A stretch of 27,482 bases of DNA, taken from NCBI GenBank assembly GCA_009602725.1, contig WELB01000339.1, forward strand, positions 11,135-38,616, written 5' to 3'. A program made the position numbers and the translations under genes. The DNA is from Spirogloea muscicola (Eukaryota > Streptophyta > Zygnematophyceae > Spirogloeales > Spirogloeaceae). A model generated the notes under the pieces. The model saw only the letters and a program-made list of their open reading frames with translations, was not told the origin of the DNA and made no database searches. Positions 10,691 to 19,285 of the stretch are shown piece by piece. Positions within the stretch are counted from its first letter, which is position 1. Every line of letters starts with the position of its first letter.

Positions 10691-10942
10691 AGCCGAAAGA
10701 AATTCTAGGGAGCCGGATGACCGTAGAGCCGGCTTCGAGGAAGGAGGTGGGAGGGAGGAGGAATGCGACATGGCGGCGCTGCGTGGGGATGGCGGGGCGG
10801 CGCCGCCATCCGACACCCCACGCCATTGGGTAAGCGGCCGAGCCCATCGGAGTCGCGCCCGCCCCCGCTGGCTGCCACATGGCCATGACGTGGTTTGGCG
10901 GGAGCGCTCCGCCACGGCTTGGGTCCTCCCTAGGGGCGCGCA

Positions 10943-11150
10943 CTTCTCTCCCTCCCTCCCTCCCCCTCTCGCTCTTCCTTCCCTCTCTCTCCCCCTCCGT
11001 CCCTCCCTCCCTCTCCCAGTCTCCGTCTCCCCTCCCCCGTCTCCCGCACTCCTCTCCAACCGTCTCTCTCCCGCTCCCTCCCTCTTCCTCTCTCCCTCCA
11101 CCTCTCTCTCTCTCTCTACCCTCCCTCCTCTCTCCCTCTCGCTTCTGTCT
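10943..11150 (+). repeat. CT-rich polypyrimidine tract
   Basis: About 200 bases of almost pure C and T on the plus strand, with CCCT and CTCT units. The opposite strand gives a false Arg/Glu/Gly-rich open frame. A tract like this can form triplex (H-DNA) in principle. Confidence 0.9.
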
Positions 11151-11182
11151 CCCCCCCCCCCGGGGGGGGGGGGGGGGGGGGG
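11151..11182 (+). repeat. C11-G21 homopolymer switch
   Basis: Eleven C are followed directly by twenty-one G. It directly abuts the CT tract and could fold back on itself or form a quadruplex. It is also a likely site of assembly or polymerase error. Confidence 0.9.
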
Positions 11183-11559
11183 TGGCTGGACCAAATAGTG
11201 GTCACCGATCGAGGCACGAGGTTCGCCCGCCCTCCAGAACCTCTTCTCTATGGGCGCGCACTTCTGTCCTTGCCAGGTGCCGACCGCCGAGCTGCCGCCT
11301 GCCGAGCAGCCGGAAAGCCACGTTCGAAGTTCGCGCCGATGACGGCGGGCGGGCTCCACCAGCCACCCGCCCACTCGGCACATGGCAGTGCTTCTGACGT
11401 GAGAGCCGAAGTGTGGTGACCACGGCTACGCCAGAGCAAGCAGGTATGCTGCGGCTGATGTCAATGGGCGGTTGCGGAAACAGCCGAGTGAGTGCAGCGA
11501 AGCGATACAGCTCTTTCAGAGTAAGGCGATGGCCAGCCGAGAATGCAGCCCGAAGTGAA

Positions 11560-12290
11560 CGAACAAGGTCAAGAAGGGCCCGCAGAAGGCAGGCCCTCCC
11601 CACGGAGGCCGCACAGGGCCTAGCCTGCAGCTAGCCAAGGCCACGCGCCTGGCGAGGGTGACGAGGGTCCTCTGTCACGCCATTGTCCGCCGCTTCCATG
11701 GGGAGTCGGTGCACTCCCATGCAGCCGGGTCTCTAGCGCAGGTGTACCGCATGCGCTTGGCCGTCTCGCTGCAGAGGTCTATGGCCCGCGCGCTGCACCT
11801 GCGTGCAGGCAGAGCCCTCGCTGCTGCCTCTGGCTCTGGCCAGGGGACCCGCTTCCAGGAACCCGGTCTCTCTGACCTGAGGCTGCTTAGCAGGGGTTAC
11901 TAAGTGCTTCGTAGCTGCTTCGTTTCTTTATTGTGCTTGTTGTTCTTCGTACTTCCCCTGGCCCCTTCTCGTCCTTTGTCCTCATTTTTTGGGCTGGCTT
12001 TTTCCAGCCCCTATCCTCAATGGGCGGGCCCTTCTTCTGCCTCCCTGTGCGCGGACCACCTTCTCGTAATTGTGCTCATGTACGCCTGCTCGGCCCCTCA
12101 CTTCTTGACCTCCTCATGCCGTCGTTGCGCCAGCTGGCCTGCACTTTTTAGGGGCTGCTGTTGTCCTGACCCACTGCCGAGTCTATGTGAGTCTTTCCCA
12201 TGCTTTAAACACAACACTAGCAACAACACTACACTAGCACCAACACGCGTGAAGACCTTTGAGCAAATTCTCCAATGACTTCTATGTACG
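11560..12290 (+). mobile_element. 5'-truncated LINE 3' end, second subfamily
   Basis: A frame at 11658-11903 encodes the LINE C-terminus: AAGSLAQVYRMRLAVSLQRS, then RAGRALAAASGS, ending LLSRGY and TAA. It is related to the minus-strand copies at 3060 and 5262 but belongs to a different subfamily. Upstream, TEAAQGLACS in another frame (ending near 11634) shows a one-base shift against the likely parent frame. The same block recurs near 16560-16620 as LLTEAALGLAC. The 3' UTR (11904 on) holds the GGGCTGG...CCAGCCC hairpin at about 11989-12012 and a repeat starting CTTCTTGACCTCCTCATG at about 12102. Confidence 0.65.
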
Positions 12291-13050
12291 TGCTGTTACG
12301 CTGTTGAGGAAGTAAGAAAGAAGTCATGTTTCTTCAGAGGCACAGGCTGCAAGGAGGCAGCCGGAAAGGAATGGACGAGTGGGGCAAGGCTTGGGATGAC
12401 GTAGCTAGCTTGAGCAATTTGGGGATAGCAAATAGAGGCAGAGGCGCCTGGCGCACTTGCTAGATGGCTGATTCTCAGGCGCAAACCTAACCTGAAGGCT
12501 TGGAACTCCTCCATAGGTTCGATTGCAACGAGTCTCCGCGCAACATGCCAGACAGTCCTCCATGTGGAAGCTCTCAAGAGCAACAGCAAAGGTCGTGGAT
12601 GATCACCCACGCTTGGCCAGCCGCCACAACGACGAGGAATTGGCTGCAGGCAGGGCAGTTGACAGCGGCTCTTGGGTCGCCTCTCCCCAGCATCACGAGT
12701 GTGCTGTCCTTGCTACATTAGCTTAGACCCTGGCAGGTCCTGCGAAGAACCGTGATGGCCATGGAAAATGCTGGGGCCTCTATAACAAGTAGAAGTTGCT
12801 GCATTAGCTGCTGTAAGTGGCACACTGCACAGGGGAAGGTGACAAACCAAGGCCAGCAGCAGTCACGGCTCGCCATGCAAACTCAGTCGCCTGGAAGCGC
12901 TCTTCAAATTGATGCAGCAAGCAGAGGCGTTTGCTGGCACCTGCACGCTGGGGCGCTCTAGCAGCAGCTTCAAGGCAGGGCGCCTCCGTCCTTCCTCTGA
13001 GTATGTCCGACTTGCAGATGCTGACCAGGGGGTATTCAGTCCACCCTGAC
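12291..13050. other. Unresolved GC-mixed sequence, possibly old retroelement
   Basis: On the minus strand, about 12640-12700, a frame with GRGDPRAAVNCPACSQ faintly recalls the CxxC block ahead of the RLE in LINE polyproteins. A later frame contains GDH near 12600, as in that family, but the frames are broken and the resemblance is weak. No intact gene is supported. Confidence 0.25.
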
Positions 13051-13180
13051 AATTTCTAGAATCTGTGAGAGGCCAGCCCAAAAATGAAGCAAAATATTGC
13101 AAAGGGGCGAGGGCTGGGAATAGCTAGCCCCCAAGAGAATGAACAAGGTCCAAAGGTGCCGGAAAAGCGTAAAGATCAGT

Positions 13181-13440
13181 AAGGGTGCCAAGAAGGATGG
13201 ACAAGGTCCGGAGGGGCCGGAGAGCGCAGAAACACGAACCTACATCAAGTGACTACTGCAATTGACACTAAGTCAACCTCAAGTCTACGCACACCCAGAG
13301 GCACCGGCTGGACGCTCCAGTGGCTGCTGGCCGCCACTGTGGCGGCACTAAGGGTGCCCAGAAGGAATGGACAAGACCCGGAGGGGCCGGAAAGCGTAGA
13401 AACACGAAACCAACATCAAGTGACATCTGCGAATGACAGT
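13181..13440 (+). repeat. 169-bp-period tandem duplication (second unit partial)
   Basis: AAGGGTGCC plus AGAAGGA-type text starts at 13181 and again at 13350. Both are followed by GGACAAG, a GGAGGGGCCGGA block, AAACACGAA and ACATCAAGTGAC. The units have diverged at many sites, so the duplication is older than the one at 7611. The GGACAAGGTCCGGAGGGGCC text is the flank of the hairpin cassette family in inverted orientation. Confidence 0.75.
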
Positions 13441-13897
13441 CAGTCAACCCAAGGTCAACGAGTGCCCAGCGGCTGGCCAATACTGTGGCGGCTGGCCACG
13501 TCAAAGGCCTGGCGCTGTACCTGGCCGGCTCGCCACCTGCCGTCGGCACCGTTACTACGCTGGCCGCCGCGTCCTGCAGGCCCCACTAACGAGGGCCCCA
13601 CTCGCGCTCCGCATAGTTCGGCATCCGCAAAGTCGATCTGGGCCCGCAGGGCAGACCGCGAGCAGGTACCGCCTACCTAGTGGGGCCAACTTCAAGCCAG
13701 TACATGGTTCAGGCAAGAGGGGGCGCGGATGACGGCAGTCCTCGCCGCCGCCCAATGCACCTGGGCCGCCGTGGGGAGCTGCCAGGCGCAGTGGGGCTGC
13801 GCCGTGGCGGGGCGGCGCCGCCATGGCGGCTGCCCGGAAGAGAAAGAGAAAGAAGAACAGGGCTTCGAAATTGACTGGTTTTGAAAGACACACTCAT

Positions 13898-14110
13898 TCA
13901 GTAGCGGGCGTTGAATGCGAGTGGCCAGCCCAGAACAATAGTGAAGGGGGGAATGGTGTGGATTTTGGTTTGAAGGGGCCCAGAAAGAAAGAAACAGCTC
14001 TTCCAATCAAGCGCTTGGGACCGCTGTAGGGGCATCATTAGACGCATGCGGTAGTAGGACACAGGACCCAAGGCACCGAGCCTCCAGGACCTCCTCCCCC
14101 GTTCTGACAT
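13898..14110 (-). pseudogene. Short decayed LINE C-terminus
   Basis: On the minus strand at about 14000-14065, YYRMRLMMPLQRSQALDWKS matches the LINE ending YRMRLSLSLQRSQALAIRQR of the copy at 3060-3250 and then diverges. The divergence point coincides with a hairpin cassette (GGCCAGCCCAGAAC near 13925), which suggests later insertion or rearrangement. Confidence 0.5.
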
Positions 14111-14166
14111 TGCATCTTCAGGCCCCTTCGAAGCTGCTTAGCGCATTTTAGCCCCCTCCGTCACTT

Positions 14167-14247
14167 GGCCCCAGCGAACCTTTGTCAATTCTTCTCGGGC
14201 TGGCTTTTCACAGCCCTTTGCCCCAATAGGAGTGCCACTTCTTCTCC
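14167..14247 (+). repeat. Hairpin cassette, plus orientation
   Basis: It has the full layout of the family: TTTGTCAATTCTTCTCGGGC, then the stem CTGGC-TTTTCA-CAGCCC, then GCCCCAATAGGAGTGCCACT and TCTTC. It is closely related to the inserted copy at 14467-14555. Confidence 0.7.
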
Positions 14248-14421
14248 AGGAAGTGCTGCGCGGCGCCGCTGGTCAGCTTGAGAGGCCAGCAGCGAAAGTA
14301 ACGAGGACCACCGACCCCCACTAACACCAGTGGGTGTCCATGGCCAGGAGTAAAAGGTTTCGTCCAGCGGGGTGGTCCTTGTATTACAGGGCGGGGCCTC
14401 CGTGGAAGAGCTTGGCTTCTT

Positions 14422-14875
14422 CTGCGTGAAGAATCCTCCCCAGGTCGTTCCGCTAGCCGGCTATGAGCTCGTAGTTTGGCCCCTTCGAACCTTGTCAATT
14501 TCTTTTCGGGCTGGCTTCTCACAACCCTTGCCCCCATTGGGAGAGCCACTTCTTCGCTATGAACACCACAAGATTTCACTCAAAGTCTCACAACCTCCGT
14601 GTGGGCGGGAGGCGGCGCTGCCCTGTGGTTGCGGCCCGCCACAGTCGGCGCGCACTCGACTCTGGAGGCGGCGGGGACTAATCGCCACGGCCTGCTCTGC
14701 GGGAAGAATTCTCCCCAGGTCCTTCCGCTAGCAGAGCTATGGACAAAACCACGATTTCACGCGCACACTCACAATCTCCGTGTGGGCGGGAGCCGGCGCT
14801 GCCTGCGGTTGCCGCCCGCCCCAGTCGGCGCGCACTTGACTCTGGAGGTGGCGGGGACTAACCGCCACAGTCCTT
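14422..14875 (+). repeat. 181-bp tandem duplication, first unit carrying a hairpin insertion
   Basis: Unit 1 runs 14422-14697 and unit 2 from 14698 to about 14875. They share TCACAA(C/T)CTCCGTGTGGGCGG, CAGTCGGCGCGCACT and ACTCTGGAGG. The starts of this text (14588 and 14769) are 181 bp apart. Unit 1 is 96 bp longer in its left part, because of an 89-bp cassette plus a 7-bp target duplication. The same repeat occurs once more at about 19005-19285. Confidence 0.8.
14467..14555 (+). mobile_element. 89-bp hairpin cassette with 7-bp target duplication
   Basis: The insert is flanked by GCTATGA on both sides (14460-14466 and 14556-14562). The adjacent tandem unit (about 14735) and the copy near 19178 show the uninterrupted site, GCAGAGCTAT followed by GACA. 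Inside lie CCCCTTCGAACCTTGTCAAT, a GGGCTGG-type stem and a right end GAGAGCCACTTCTTC. Confidence 0.7.
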
Positions 14876-15412
14876 CTCCTTCTCTTAGCGCCGGCTCAAA
14901 ATACTGCCCGCCATGGCTGCCGTTGCACAGCACGGACCAGCGCCGGCCAGCCTACCAGCTCGCGGCGGCACGTCCCACACACGGCGCTCCCGCCATCGTG
15001 CCGCCCACACAGCTCTTTCTTCTTCATTCATACTTTTTTCTGGCTGGCCAATCACCATATACTTGAAGTGTCTTTCGTCACTGATGCTGACACCACGATC
15101 CGCCCAGGTCTAATGACGTGCCGTCATGGCCGGTGGCTCGGCGGATGCCGTGGCTTAGCAAGCGCGCCGAGCTGCAGGCGGCCGCCCACTTCGTGATACG
15201 GGGCCACCGCCGCGCTGTCGCCGGATTGCCATGTTTGATGGTATATTCTGGGTGGGGCACTGAAAGATCGGCTGCTGATATTACGGAAAGTGGCTGTATA
15301 AGCAAGCCAGGTGCATACAGAGGGTGTTCACGAAAATTGTCACCAGCTCGAGCTTTTGGGGGGACCCACCAGCAGTGATGCCTGCTCCTGCTCTACCTAC
15401 GGCCCCTTGCCA

Positions 15413-15453
15413 CTGGCTTCTCCCAGCCACCAGTCAATCTGGCCGCGCTTGCC
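15413..15453 (+). repeat. Double-hairpin repeat
   Basis: CTGG...CCAGCCACCAGTCAATCTGG with a trailing CCGCGCTTGCC. The second stem is CCAG-TCAAT-CTGG. The same sequence occurs at 4534-4576, 16095-16132 and 19746-19786. Confidence 0.8.
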
Positions 15454-15675
15454 TCCTTGCCACTGTTGGTGGCGGCGTGGGCAAGGTGGGCCCCGCCAAA
15501 TTCCACTGGCTCCTTGGGCGCCGCGTACAAGCAAAGCCACCATTGGCAGGGTGGCGGGGTCCACCTGCAAGGCGGTGGCTGGCCTTGACTCTGGCGGGCG
15601 AAGCCAGGACTTGTAGAGAAATCGAAGAAACGAAAATTTTGCTCTTAAAGAGCTCTTAAATGCAAGGCAATGGCT

Positions 15676-15755
15676 GTGAGAAAGTGGCTCTCCCAAAGGG
15701 GCAAGAGCTGTAAGCAGCCAGCCCGAAGAGATTGACAAGGTCCGAAGAGGGCCAA
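15676..15755 (-). repeat. Hairpin cassette, minus orientation
   Basis: In minus orientation it shows the GGCCCTC...GGACCTTGTCAATCTC flank, the CGGGCTGGC stem and the GGGAGAGCCACTTTC right end. It is the same layout as 14475-14555 on the opposite strand. Confidence 0.65.
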
Positions 15756-15896
15756 AAGCGCGTTCTCAAAGATTTGCCGGTAGCATAATCACGTAGTAAT
15801 CTTTAGTGAGGAGAGAGGCCAGCCCAATAAGACGTAGGACCCTTCCTGAAGATGACGCTGGCTGTGAGTGGCCAGCCCTGAAAATGCTGAAGGAAA

Positions 15897-15980
15897 GAGA
15901 GAAGAAGTGGCACTCCCAATGGGGGCAAGGGCTGTGAAAAGCCAGCCCGAAAAAAATTGACAAAGGTTCGAAGGGGCCAA
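15897..15980 (-). repeat. Hairpin cassette, minus orientation
   Basis: Read in minus orientation: GGCCCCTTCGAACCTTTGTC, a T-rich run, the stem CGGGCTGGC-TTTTCA-CAGCCC, then GCCCCCATTGGGAGTGCCAC and TTCTTCTC. Of all the copies this is closest to 14167-14247. Confidence 0.7.
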
Positions 15981-16035
15981 ATGACGGAGGATCACCTTCA
16001 GCTGCTCCTCGAGGGTGGCGAAGGCAGCCAAAGAG

Positions 16036-16165
16036 AGAAGGCGCGCGCGGTGCGCATAACATTGAAAATGACATTGACCTTGTCCATTCCTTTTGGCTGG
16101 CCTCTCACGGCCACCAGTCAATCTGGCCGCGCCTTTTTTCCATTGAAAGGGAGGCCAATTAAGGA
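16036..16165 (-). mobile_element. LINE 3' terminus split by a 73-bp insertion
   Basis: The terminal LINE text (GCGCGCGGTGCGCAT then AAATTGAAAGGGAGGCCAAT in the copy at 2998) is interrupted here. CATTGAAA occurs at 16060-16067 and again at 16141-16148, where the text resumes as GGGAGGCCAATT. The piece in between is a double-hairpin cassette. Confidence 0.65.
16068..16140 (+). mobile_element. 73-bp hairpin cassette with 8-bp target duplication
   Basis: Flanked by CATTGAAA on both sides. It contains ACCTTGTCCATTCCTTTTGG, the GGCTGG-CCTCTCA-CGGCC stem (one mismatch against other copies), the CCAGTCAATCTGG second hairpin and a CGCGCCTTTTTTC end. The copies at 2998 and 5170 show the uninterrupted LINE terminus. 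Confidence 0.7.
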
Positions 16166-16289
16166 GGCCCGGTAAGCATAGACAAGGGTTGAAGAAGGGC
16201 TGAAACAAGAGACAAGCACATCCATTAATGTATGTCACCTGCTGCTTAGCCTGCCCGCTCCACGGGGTCAGCAAGGCCGCAAACGATGC

Positions 16290-16830
16290 CAGCCGGCCGG
16301 CCGGCAATCGCAAATCGCCAGAACGCCGGGGCGGCGACGCCATGGCGGCTGCTGCGAACGAGAGAGAAGGGCCTGGCGCCCGCCACAGCCCCACTTGGCC
16401 GTCCATCTCCGAGCTCTGGTTCACGGCGTCGCCTTGCAGGGCCGTGTACCGCGAGCTCATGGGGGCGGGCTGCCGCAGCCAGGCAGAAGCGCTGACGTGC
16501 GGTACTACTGTGGACGGTAGATGGTCTTCTTCGTTGATGGCGACGGCTCCGCCTGCTGGAGGACCTGAGGAAGGCCCTTCTCACTGAGGCCGCACTTGGC
16601 CTAGCCTGCTGACAGGCCCAAGCCTAGCGAGTTCGGCGAGAGCTCCCCTGCTTTCTCGCGCCGACGACCATCTTCTTGAAGACGTGCACGCGAACGCTGG
16701 ACTCGACCCCTCGCTTTCTTGACCTCCTGTTGACGTTGTCGTGCCAGCCCTGAGCTTCTCATGGCTGTTGTCTTTTAATCTGCTGCTGAGTCTAACAAAG
16801 TCTCTCCCTCGCTAGTCATACAGGGGCAAG
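16290..16830 (+). mobile_element. Decayed LINE-related segment
   Basis: A frame near 16564-16607 reads LRKALLTEAALGLAC and then stops. It is the same block as at 11590-11634. It is followed by the CTTGACCTCCT repeat at about 16717 and a GAGTCTAACAAAGTCTCTCC stretch that parallels the 3' UTR at 12180. Upstream is GC-rich text with a GCCATGGCGGC palindrome at 16339. No intact frame remains. Confidence 0.45.
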
Positions 16831-16958
16831 GACCACCAGTCACGCTACCTTACTGACCTTCATGTGCTGTCAATATGAGGAAACGAGGACAGAATTTTGT
16901 CTTCTGTTTTTAGTGCTTCCACAATCTAATCAAACATCAGTCGACATTGCGTGGTCAT

Positions 16959-17090
16959 GGCTGTGGGCGGCACAGAGCAGAACGCCGCAGGAAAGACATG
17001 CCATGAGCTGGCCTATGCTCCGTTGGCTGCGGGCGGCACAGAGCAGGAGCGCCGCAGGAAAGACACGTCATGAGCTGGTCTGCACTCCGT
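16959..17090 (+). repeat. 66-bp tandem duplication
   Basis: Two units, 16959-17024 and 17025-17090, both start GGCTG(T/C)GGGCGGCACAGAG and end CTCCGTT. Sixty-six is a multiple of three and one plus frame stays open across both, but no gene model supports it. Confidence 0.85.
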
Positions 17091-17276
17091 TGAGGGGATC
17101 GTAATAAGGATCCAAGCATATTTTTGCACATGATACTGATGCAGAGGGTCCCCGTTATATTACGAAGGGTCAGCCCTGGATTATTTTAGCAACTTTTACG
17201 AAGAGCTTACATCGCCGACCTTCAGACAGGGGGTGCCGCCAAGTTGCTTGCACACAACCTTTAAAGTGGAGGGGAT

Positions 17277-17330
17277 AGAAGGAGCGTGGTGTGCATGAAA
17301 TGAAATGTTGGCCAACTCTAGCCAATGCAC
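17277..17330 (-). repeat. Old LINE 3' terminal fragment
   Basis: GAGCGTGGTGTGCATGAAAT and TTGGCCAACTCTAGCC are a diverged form of the LINE terminus at 2998-3045. No coding part is attached. Confidence 0.5.
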
Positions 17331-18360
17331 TGTTCAGGCAAAAGCTAGTGCACAAAAAGTGGGAGGAGGTATGAGCTACGTCCAGCTGGCAGCCTTTGAG
17401 ATCCTCCATTGACATCCATATAACATTGGGTACTATCATTCATATGCCTTCAGCACTCAAGAAGCTATCGGTGATACCTGATGAACTTGCATCCTATATT
17501 GCATGGTAGTTGGCCTTTGCCCCTTGCTTTCCTTGACCGCTATTAGTAGTCACTGTCCGGCATCAGCAGCCGCTTACCACTGCAGCTTTGGTTTACGAGG
17601 AAGCCCAAGGTAGCCCCGCATGTGCCTGGTGTAGGACTTGCCAATGACAGGACTTGCCAACAGCAACAGCCGAACTTCACTTGCTCCCAACTCGTACCAC
17701 AGCTCCAGCCATGGCGGCTTGACTGTCAGTTCATAGTATGTTCCTACTGTGACAGAGTCAGAATGACAACTCTCGGTTGCAGCAGCGGCAGGGATGGCAA
17801 TCCATGTTGGGGCTGGTGCGAGCATGGGATAGTGCTTCGTGCCTGGCCAGCCACGACCTGCCAAGTGAGTAAGAAGCTTCTAGTCCAAGGTCTAGGGTAT
17901 AGCTTTGGCATGTTAAGCTAGTTATGGTAAGCTAGTACAAGCATACAACAGCCTCTTCAGGCTGTGCTGAAGAGACCGTCAGCGGCCTCTGTCCATTGCA
18001 GTGACAGCAGCCAATGCTTCGTCAATCTGGCGGCTGACCGAGCAGGGGTGACCATCCACGACTCTTTGCTAGACGAATCTTCCAAATGGCGGCCTCTTTG
18101 GCATGTTGCCTAGACCCGTATTGCAACTGGATTTATAAGGATACTCCATATCAGGCAGAACGTGCACCCGTCATCATGTTCACAGCAATTAGGACAGTGA
18201 ATTATATGTCTCTGCCTCTGTACGCTGTCCCTAGTGATGCGAGCTAGCTTTCTCACCCCAAGCCTTGCAGCACTCATGTACTTTTTCCCCGGCTGGCTCC
18301 TTGTAGCGACTGCCTCTAAGTACGGATGACTTTCTGACTGTCCTTTATCAAGGTATACGA
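17331..18360. other. Unresolved, with competing open frames at 17574-17921
   Basis: On the minus strand a frame ends YELTVKPPWLELWYELGASE ... RGYLGLPRKPKLQW-stop at 17574. TGTAA follows at 17207-17211 on that strand. On the plus strand, 17782-17867 is an open block with a CAG acceptor and a strong GTGAGTAAG donor. Only one can be real and neither shows a family I know. The remainder shows no gene. Confidence 0.3.
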
Positions 18361-18399
18361 TAGAAAATAATGATGAAGCGGACTGGTGGGTTGCGCCTG

Positions 18400-18900
18400 T
18401 GTAACGAGGGACGGCCTAGATTCAACATGATCAGGAACACAGCAGCCAGGAAGGAGTGCAGCTGGCACAATGTCGGCATCAGGAGATCGAGAAAGGAGGC
18501 GCAGCAGCAGACTATGTGCATCACAAGAACAAGGCGGTCCGGAGAGGGAAGCAGGGTAGCCGTCGTCGCGCTTGCCATCGTTGTCGCGCACGGCCTGGGC
18601 GAGCCGTAGGCTGCTCCAGGGCCCTCCTGCGCAGCAACGCCATGGCGGCGCTCCGCCGTCACCCCGGCGGGTCTCGCGGCAGCTCCGCGGGCAGCGATGG
18701 CCCAGCAGAAGAGAAGAATGCGGCTGCTGATACAGAGTATAGGGATCATTGAGGAGTCTTCATTGGTGTCCTTTGCCCGTTCATAAGTAGCGACTGAAAG
18801 ACCTAGACGCCGCAATGAGTCCCAGAAAGCAACAGCAAATAAGCAGCGCAGGGCAGCTGGCACGACGAGTGCGTCGGTAGTCCAAGAGAGCGAAGGCCGA
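18400..18900 (-). repeat. Two copies of the CTTGACCTCC repeat, minus orientation
   Basis: In minus orientation, TTTCTCGATCTCCTGATGCC near 18490 and CTTGGACTACCGACGCACTC near 18885 both continue with GTGCCAGCTG. They match the LINE 3' UTR text at 12100-12200 and 16717-16800. A 171-codon minus frame through this area (18348-18863) is therefore a repeat artefact. Confidence 0.55.
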
Positions 18901-19004
18901 GCTGATCATCACGTCAACAGGAAGGGGGCCGGCGGGCAAATGGGCAGGGGAGCTGTAGTCGTGCTCCAGTCCCATGGCCTGGACTGCTTGCAGGCCAGGC
19001 CCGG

Positions 19005-19285
19005 TGCGGGGCCTCCGTGGAAGAGCTTCGCCTTTCGGCACCGTTTTGTGGCCTTTGTGGCCTTCGATATTGTCCATCCTCTCTGAGCTGGCTTTGCTAG
19101 CCCCTATAATTCTATGGGCGAACAAAGTCTTCGCTTCGTCTGCGTGAAAAAGCTCCGCAGGTCCTTCCGCTAGCAGAGCTATCGACATCACCACGGAAAT
19201 TCACGTATTGTCTCACAATCTCCACGTGAGTGGGAGGCGCTGCCTGGCAACGGCAGCCCGCCACAGTCGGCGCGCACTTGACTTA
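19005..19285 (+). repeat. Third copy of the 181-bp repeat family, with its own hairpin insertion
   Basis: GCGGGGCCTCCGTGGAAGAG, as at 14391, leads into TGCGTGAA, TCCTTCCGCTAGCAGAGCTA and CAGTCGGCGCGCACTTGACT. It is interrupted at a different point (19032-19128) from the copy at 14422. It ends where LINE coding text begins. Confidence 0.7.
19032..19128 (+). mobile_element. 97-bp hairpin cassette with 6-bp target duplication
   Basis: CTTCGC occurs at 19026-19031 and 19129-19134. Removing the insert and one duplicate gives GAGCTTCGCTTCGTCTGCGT, which matches GAGCTTGGCTTCTTCTGCGT at 14409-14428. Inside lie ATATTGTCCATCCTCTCTGA, an imperfect GAGCTGGC...GCTAGCCCC stem and TTCTATGGGCG. Confidence 0.7.

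Noticed and set aside
10583-11383. 266-codon minus frame rich in Arg, Glu and Gly
   Set aside because: It is the complement of the CT tract and the homopolymer switch; composition is dictated by simple sequence.
11198-11419. VTDRGTRF peptide resembling the DRG motif of retroviral-type integrases
   Set aside because: The following residues do not continue as an integrase core, and no reverse transcriptase, protease or LTR is nearby; chance match in GC-rich repeat text.
12450-12535. Possible tRNA (GGTTCGATTGC resembles a B box)
   Set aside because: The arms do not pair and no A box or acceptor stem fits.
18348-18863. 171-codon minus frame with hydrophobic stretches
   Set aside because: It overlaps two copies of the CTTGACCTCC repeat; the apparent membrane segments come from repeat text.
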